Below, in pieces: positions 24,778-29,239 of a stretch of 29,239 nucleotides of DNA. The stretch comes from a virus. The stretch is from the IMG/VR virus record IMGVR_UViG_3300023109_000088, positions 1 to 29,239 of that record. One strand, 5' to 3'. Within the stretch, counting starts at the first letter, position 1. Each line of letters begins with the position of its first letter. Both the position numbers and the translations under genes were made by a program. Under the pieces are notes generated by a model, which made no database searches, had not been told where the DNA came from, and was given only the letters and a program-made list of their open reading frames with translations.

Positions 24778-25170
24778 CTATATCTCTGTTGCGGTTAGTT
24801 TAATATTAAAGTCATCTGCGCTTGTGTAAACCTTAGACTCTTCCCCTGCTGGGCAAAAGAGTCTAAATTGAAGCGTATAAACCGTATCCGTATCTTCAAT
24901 ATTACCCACGTTAACAGTTGGTTCAAGCTCATTCCATTCTTGTAAAGATACTACATCATTTCCAAGATGAGCCTTTGACTCCCATTTTTTATTTTTTAGT
25001 TGAACACTTATCTCTAACTTCACCTCTACATTTTCGTATAGTTTAGCTGGATCATCATTCTTCAAATAAACAGTAATTAGATCTGCTTCACCAGTAAAGC
25101 CGTTGTGCGTAGTAGATATATTTTGAGCTTCTGAAGTACAGTCACGGTCTTCATAAAAAACTAAACTCAT
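24778..25170 (-). CDS. Small beta-sandwich structural protein (130 aa)
   Basis: This short protein looks entirely beta-stranded: GEADLITVYLKNDDPAKLYE, VEVKLEISVQLKNKKWESKA, TVYTLQFRLFCPAGEESKVY, DDFNIKLTATEI. The alternating pattern suggests an Ig-like or jelly-roll virion component such as a head or neck decoration. The ATG overlaps the previous stop (ATGA) and is preceded by AGGGGGA. It ends in TAG, the only amber stop in the window, so amber is not reassigned. No named family recognised. Confidence 0.8.
   Translation of the reverse strand: MSLVFYEDRDCTSEAQNISTTHNGFTGEADLITVYLKNDDPAKLYENVEVKLEISVQLKNKKWESKAHLGNDVVSLQEWNELEPTVNVGNIEDTDTVYTLQFRLFCPAGEESKVYTSADDFNIKLTATEI
24833..24866 (-). 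repeat. 10-bp stem-loop in the beta-sandwich gene, stem shared with the Ig-like gene
   Basis: TTAGACTCTT at 24833-24842 pairs with 24857-24866 across a 14-base loop that itself can fold (CCC/GGG). The core AGACTCTT...AAGAGTCT recurs as an 8-bp stem with a 13-base loop at 14444-14472 in the Ig-like gene. This is the only stem sequence I found used twice. Confidence 0.75.
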
Positions 25171-26756
25171 ATTCTGTTCCCCCTGTGTGCGTTAAATCCT
25201 CGGCGTTTATCATTCCTTCTACCAGTAAATGCAACACCTGCCAACATAGAACCACCTATCACTGCATGTCTAGCTTGCATACGAGGAGAATCTGCTCCTC
25301 TCATAAGTTGACCGTGAGCTTGTCTTTGACCAAAACTAAGACGACTTACTTGGTCTGAGCTTAAGTTTTTGACTGCTGCTGCATTGGCAGTAGCAGCACC
25401 CTCCTTGTACACACCCTCACCAAGTACTTGTCTCTGCATGTAGTTGCTTATTTGATCCTGGTTTGCGCCAATAGCGCGCGCACCAATCATAATACCTCCA
25501 CCTGCTAAACCACCCATCATAGCACCTTCACTAAACTCTCCACCCATAGCATAGTTTGCAGTACCACCAAGTAGTGCGCCCATACCCATGCCCATAGCAA
25601 TGCCTGTTCCTGTGCTAGGATCCATACCTCCTAAAATACTGTTATTACTTTGAGTAGGTGTAGTAGTGAAAGCTCCAGTACCTCCGTTTGCTACAGGTGT
25701 ACCACTGGTAACACCTTCCGTCATGGCTTCATTAGCTGTATTTAGGTTTGCTCTTGCGTGAGCTGCTTCGCTGTAGCCGTCACCTTGCATGAGTCTGTTG
25801 TGTGCAACCAGTCTTTGTGTTTGCTCTTGACCATAAGTGTTTAAGTATGGTGCGTCAGGGTGAGTTAACTCATCCATTAGCATCTCTTCATGCCTTACTT
25901 GCAAGGCAGCTTTTTCTTGATCACTCATTTTTGCTATATTTTTGGTATCTCCAAAAAGCTCTCTATAAGATCTTCCTTGAAGCATTTCATTAAATGCTCT
26001 CTGATCATCAGCTAAAGCTCCTAGTCTTTCGATTCCTCCACGCATGCCCCCTTGATTTACTAGCTGGTCAATAGCTTCTTCCGATAAACCTGGATGACTT
26101 GCTGCAACATTTCCTCTATGAATTCTAGCCATATTTTCTGGAGTAAGATCAGAAAGCATACTAGCTATAGTTGCATTTGGTGGTTTTGGTGGTTTTGGTC
26201 CCCTATATCCTTCTGGAGCAGTTTCTCTTCCAAAACCTGCTGGAGCATTATAACCTGGTCTGTCACCAAATACGGAGTCTCTAGGGCCCTGAGCCCCTGA
26301 CAACAAGCTAGCAGGAGTGTTGGGAGCTGTATCAGTACTTCCTAAGCTTTCTAACGCACCCCCATGACCTGATGGAAGAAATTCATCACCTGGTTTGGGA
26401 GGTTTTAAATTAGCACGAGTTGTTGCAGTTTCAACACCTTCTTCCAGGCCCATTAATAATGGGCTGTTCATGACAGCGCTCATTGTTGTTTGATCTGGAA
26501 CTCTGCTTGGATTGTCGAATAAGTTGTCAACTGATTGCAGTCTTCTTTGTTGGGCTGATTGCAGTCTTCTTTGTTGGGCGCTAAAAATATCTGCACTTTG
26601 ATTAAAACTTGTATAAGCACTATGTAAGGTACCTGAGCCCCGCCGTGCTTTTTTGTCTCTTACTGCAGCTTTTCTTGCATCAATAAAAGTTTTTTTCCCC
26701 ACTTCACTCATACTTTGAATAAGGTCTGATAAACCCTTTTGAACAACCCTTGCCAT
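25167..26756 (-). CDS. Gly/Ala-rich protein with a glycine-zipper hydrophobic segment (529 aa)
   Basis: The chosen start is the ATG at 26756, eight bases after GGAGG and two bases after the terminase stop. A TTG fifteen bases earlier is in frame but overlaps that Shine-Dalgarno. The N-terminus is basic and Ser/Gln-rich with a duplicated octapeptide (SAQQRRLQ). A long low-complexity, Pro/Gly-rich middle follows (GYRGPKPPKPPN, numerous GG). Helices then lead to a strongly hydrophobic Gly/Ala/Met segment near residues 386-430 (IAMGMGMGALLGGTANYAMG and GLAGGGIMIG) of glycine-zipper type, and a basic C-terminus (GRRNDKRRGFNAHRGNRI). Glycine zippers insert into or cross membranes, so an ejected virion protein or membrane-pore component is plausible. 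No family is recognised. Its C-terminal style echoes the partial gene upstream of terminase. Confidence 0.82.
   Translation of the reverse strand: MARVVQKGLSDLIQSMSEVGKKTFIDARKAAVRDKKARRGSGTLHSAYTSFNQSADIFSAQQRRLQSAQQRRLQSVDNLFDNPSRVPDQTTMSAVMNSPLLMGLEEGVETATTRANLKPPKPGDEFLPSGHGGALESLGSTDTAPNTPASLLSGAQGPRDSVFGDRPGYNAPAGFGRETAPEGYRGPKPPKPPNATIASMLSDLTPENMARIHRGNVAASHPGLSEEAIDQLVNQGGMRGGIERLGALADDQRAFNEMLQGRSYRELFGDTKNIAKMSDQEKAALQVRHEEMLMDELTHPDAPYLNTYGQEQTQRLVAHNRLMQGDGYSEAAHARANLNTANEAMTEGVTSGTPVANGGTGAFTTTPTQSNNSILGGMDPSTGTGIAMGMGMGALLGGTANYAMGGEFSEGAMMGGLAGGGIMIGARAIGANQDQISNYMQRQVLGEGVYKEGAATANAAAVKNLSSDQVSRLSFGQRQAHGQLMRGADSPRMQARHAVIGGSMLAGVAFTGRRNDKRRGFNAHRGNRI
26531..26578 (-). repeat. 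Perfect 24-bp tandem duplication
   Basis: Two identical 24-base units, 26531-26554 and 26555-26578 (unit starts CTGATTGCAGTCTTC), lie in frame and encode a duplicated eight-residue unit (SAQQRRLQ). The lack of any mismatch suggests a recent slippage event. Confidence 0.9.
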
Positions 26757-26758
26757 AA

Positions 26759-28972
26759 TCATTTCCTCCAAGATCTAGATTTAGAACCAAACCTACCTCT
26801 TTTAGGAGTGTGGTAAACACTCCCAATACTTTTAGAGGAGTTAGGTGTATTCAGGTTTTCTTTAAGCGCGCCTAATAAAGAAAAATTGCTTTCTTTTGTT
26901 ATACTACGCGATTTATTTACATTTCCAGGCTGTTTGATAATACCGTCTTTTATATACTTTTGATGTATAGCTCTTTGCTCTTCTTCGGAACCGTTACCAC
27001 GCATGATACGCAAAACGTTTAGTGCCCCCGGAAACCCTTGCTCTTCAGCTTTATTAAAAAGCCCATCTATCTCATCGTCAGCACTTTGAAAGCCAACACC
27101 TGATACTTGAGTCCTGTGGAACGTAGGTACAGAAGGCACCATCTGTCTACCCGAATAAACACTCTCTTCTAACACTAAGCCACCTAGCGCTAACATGAAT
27201 GCATCTAACCTGTGGTCGCCAACTTTTTCGTTAGCTTTACCATATACTGGCTTATTGTTTTGAGGATTTCTTCTTAATATTTTGTAGTTAAAAAACTGCT
27301 CTCTTAAAGTATTATCTTCATTCGAGAAGATAAATAAGCCTTCTTGCAATGTTCTAATAGCATTTTCTACTAAGAAGTGTTTGCCTAGTTTTTTAATATC
27401 TGCGTTTGTTACCGGATCTTTTAAAATAACATTAGATGAAAAGTTAAAAGATGTAAGTCTATCAGGAATAAGTATAGTTTGCTCATCCATTGATGACTTG
27501 TTCTTTTTTCTTCTAAGAGAATAGGCCTGATACTTAACGTCCTCAATAATTGTGTGTCCGTACCCCTCATCTGCATATATATAATCTGGCTTCCATTTGT
27601 AATTAAGCGCTAAAAGCTCTTTAATCCATCGTTTTGCTGAGTATTCGGAAGAAGGTACATTGACAGCATCCAGACCAATCCACATGCCTAGTGATGGGTA
27701 ATAACCTACTACATAGAATTCTGTGCCTGCGTTCTTATTCCAATCAATGCCTATACAAGTGATTCTTTCATTTGAACCTTTTAACTGCAGTTTGTTTAGC
27801 AGTTTAGAACTACTTGAGGCATCTACGTAAGAGTAGTCTGCCATAGCCCTGTACACCCAGTCTTTTTTAAAAACTCCTCTTTCTTCATCAATAAAAATTC
27901 CCATATACTCAGCAGCAAAAGAATCTTTAGTTGACTCTCTAAGTATTTCTTCTTTAATTTGCTCCCAGTGAGGGATTACAGAAGAGGGTAGATAATCTTC
28001 CTTAAAATCTGGGCGTTTCAAACACCATTCATAAAATTTACCTTGCTTACCGATAGGCGTTGATGTTGCGATCAACGCCGTATTTGGCGTTGTAGCTAAT
28101 ATAGGATTAATAACTTTATCTAGGATATCTTCAGGAATCATGTCCATCTCATCTAGATACACTAGATCGGCCGAGAAACCACGCATAGTGCCACCACCAG
28201 ACCCATCCTGACGCATACCTATACCTGATACAAATCCCTGGATTACAGCACCGTTCCGGAACTCCATTTTAAATGTAGGAGTTTTGATATATAAGCTGTC
28301 TCCAGTACCAGTAATTACTTCATTTGCTAACTCCCTGTTTCTTTTTAAAAGTTTTTCCATTTCTTCAAAAATATTTGTGAGTTGCGCTTGGTAAGGAGTA
28401 ACCACCATTATTGTCGGGCCTACTTCTATTGTATTTCCTGAAGCATCTCGCCCTCTCGCAATCAAAGAATTAAATGCTGTGTATATGAGCTTTAAGCTCA
28501 TTGCAAAACTCTTACCAGAACGACGTCCTTCTCGAACTGCCATTCGTTTGCTAGTGCATCTTAGCTGTTCTTTTTGATAGTTTCTTATAAACCACTGATC
28601 GTCTCCATCTGAAAAACCAAACATAAGCTCGCACCAAGCTACAGGATCTACTGTAGCTTTTATGATTTTAAGTGCTTGTTTTTGATCAATTTCAGGATTT
28701 GACTCTTGTATTGCTTTTAACTTAGCTGCAGATCCTTCAGGCAATCTTTTAGCAATTCCTGAGCATTTAACTTGGAAGTCTTGATCGTACTTTTCTATTT
28801 GTCGAATCTGGCAGCTAATGCAACTGTTGTGCACATCAGTTTTGATATTATGTTTCTTTTTATAGTAATCAATCGTTTCTGCAGATACTTTACCTGCAGG
28901 ATTTTGATGCTTAACACCATACTCGTTAATTACATATAAAGAGTTATCTACGTCTGCTTTGATGTTATTCAT
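26759..28972 (-). CDS. terL: Terminase large subunit (737 aa)
   Basis: This is the motor that pumps DNA into the prohead and cuts it. The ATPase has Walker A GRRSGKS (residues 149-155), Walker B VYLDEMD (271-277, acidic pair D274/E275) and a coupling motif IATSTP (301-306). The C-terminal RNase H-like nuclease has CIGIDWNK (D410), YIYADEGYG (D468) and GDHRLDAFMLALGG (D586/D590). All catalytic acids are present. The N-terminal 110 residues are an extension with a possible metal site (H48, C51, C54, C70). The last 110 residues are a basic, Ser/Gly/Arg-rich tail (ending GRFGSKSRSWRK) that might contact DNA or portal. The ATG overlaps the previous TAA. No small terminase subunit is recognised in the window. 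Confidence 0.95.
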   Translation of the reverse strand: MNNIKADVDNSLYVINEYGVKHQNPAGKVSAETIDYYKKKHNIKTDVHNSCISCQIRQIEKYDQDFQVKCSGIAKRLPEGSAAKLKAIQESNPEIDQKQALKIIKATVDPVAWCELMFGFSDGDDQWFIRNYQKEQLRCTSKRMAVREGRRSGKSFAMSLKLIYTAFNSLIARGRDASGNTIEVGPTIMVVTPYQAQLTNIFEEMEKLLKRNRELANEVITGTGDSLYIKTPTFKMEFRNGAVIQGFVSGIGMRQDGSGGGTMRGFSADLVYLDEMDMIPEDILDKVINPILATTPNTALIATSTPIGKQGKFYEWCLKRPDFKEDYLPSSVIPHWEQIKEEILRESTKDSFAAEYMGIFIDEERGVFKKDWVYRAMADYSYVDASSSSKLLNKLQLKGSNERITCIGIDWNKNAGTEFYVVGYYPSLGMWIGLDAVNVPSSEYSAKRWIKELLALNYKWKPDYIYADEGYGHTIIEDVKYQAYSLRRKKNKSSMDEQTILIPDRLTSFNFSSNVILKDPVTNADIKKLGKHFLVENAIRTLQEGLFIFSNEDNTLREQFFNYKILRRNPQNNKPVYGKANEKVGDHRLDAFMLALGGLVLEESVYSGRQMVPSVPTFHRTQVSGVGFQSADDEIDGLFNKAEEQGFPGALNVLRIMRGNGSEEEQRAIHQKYIKDGIIKQPGNVNKSRSITKESNFSLLGALKENLNTPNSSKSIGSVYHTPKRGRFGSKSRSWRK

Positions 28973-29239
28973 TAGAACCTTCTGTGGTTTGCAAAATAAT
29001 CTCGATTCATGTGCTGGAAGCTTGCTTCTTGACCTAAAGCGGAGCGAGCATTTAAATGAGATTTGTGCATAGACTGTACAGCTCTTTGTCTCATTGTGAC
29101 AGAAGCATTAGTGTTGTAAGCAGATAAATCTCCTGCAAAATCTAGACCTCTGTTCCTTGTATGTTTAAATCCACTTTTTAAAACATCTCCTACAGCACTA
29201 GTAACCATCATAGCCCCACCTACAGCTAATGCGCTTAAA
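28972..29239 (-). CDS. Partial gene: C-terminus of a Gly/Ala-rich protein upstream of terminase
   Basis: The frame is open from the right edge to a TAA at 28972 that overlaps the terminase ATG. Internal Met codons at 29211 and 29208 could be starts, with AGGTGGGG just before them. But the preceding in-frame codons read LSALAVGGA and join smoothly to MMVTSAVGDVLKSG as one hydrophobic Gly/Ala segment, so I think the gene begins outside the window. The rest is polar, with a motif-like end (TMRQRAVQSMHKSHLNARSA, then LGQEASFQHMNRDYFANHRR). It resembles the style of the 529-residue protein after terminase. Function unknown. Confidence 0.7.
   Translation of the reverse strand, partial: LSALAVGGAMMVTSAVGDVLKSGFKHTRNRGLDFAGDLSAYNTNASVTMRQRAVQSMHKSHLNARSALGQEASFQHMNRDYFANHRRF

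Noticed and set aside
26180-26203. Short GGTTTTGGT repeats on the plus strand
   Set aside because: They only encode the Pro/Lys run GPKPPKPPN of the Gly/Ala-rich protein and show no longer repeat structure.
28056-28079. Perfect 9-bp stem in the terminase gene
   Set aside because: It overlaps codons of the conserved ATPase motif (IATSTP) and is short enough to arise by chance, so I do not count it with the long hairpins.
1-29239. Possible stop-codon reassignment, as in some large phages
   Set aside because: TAA, TGA and TAG all end genes at sensible places here, and no protein needs an internal stop read as an amino acid.

Overview
The window is a block of late structural genes from a tailed bacteriophage or prophage with a contractile tail (myovirus morphology, Caudoviricetes). 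Every credible gene is on the minus strand, so the biological order runs from high to low coordinates. Genes are packed head to tail, with TAATG or ATGA overlaps or gaps of a few bases and mostly strong Shine-Dalgarno sites. The DNA is AT-rich. Stops are TAA, TGA and one TAG, so the standard bacterial code is used. No tRNA, integrase, transposase, CRISPR or host gene is visible. The host cannot be named. The long sheath, the 1434-residue tail-region protein and the multidomain protease suggest a large-genome phage (inference).

Layout in transcription order. Packaging and head entry (29239-20672): tail end of a glycine-rich gene, terminase large subunit, a Gly/Ala-rich protein, four unrecognised proteins (130, 157, 102 and 566 residues), then portal. 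Head assembly (20617-15107): a 912-residue prohead protease fused to several other modules and a probable scaffold-like tail, a putative capsid accessory/decoration protein, and the HK97-fold major capsid protein, followed by a strong intrinsic terminator. Neck (15006-11603): a small ORF, an Ig-like protein, a connector-like protein, a four-cysteine head-closure candidate and a tail-terminator candidate. Tail (11592-1): sheath, tail tube, a second terminator, two further tube-like paralogues, two putative tail-assembly chaperones, a very large tail protein with hydrophobic segments (tape-measure or DNA-ejection candidate), and a coiled-coil-rich protein cut by the left edge.

The genes work together as follows. 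Portal, protease/scaffold and capsid protein build a prohead. Terminase fills it through the portal. The neck proteins close the head and join it to a tail made of tube, sheath and internal tail proteins. The two terminators follow the two products expected in highest copy, capsid protein and tube, and so probably set stoichiometry.

The least expected signal is an excess of long perfect stem-loops inside coding sequence: six with 12-17 bp stems and several more of 10-11 bp, spread over most genes. One coding hairpin, in the putative chaperone gene just before the 1434-residue gene, looks like a complete intrinsic terminator. Other points worth checking are the three tube-fold paralogues in a row, the modular protease, and an out-of-frame overlap just after the capsid terminator.
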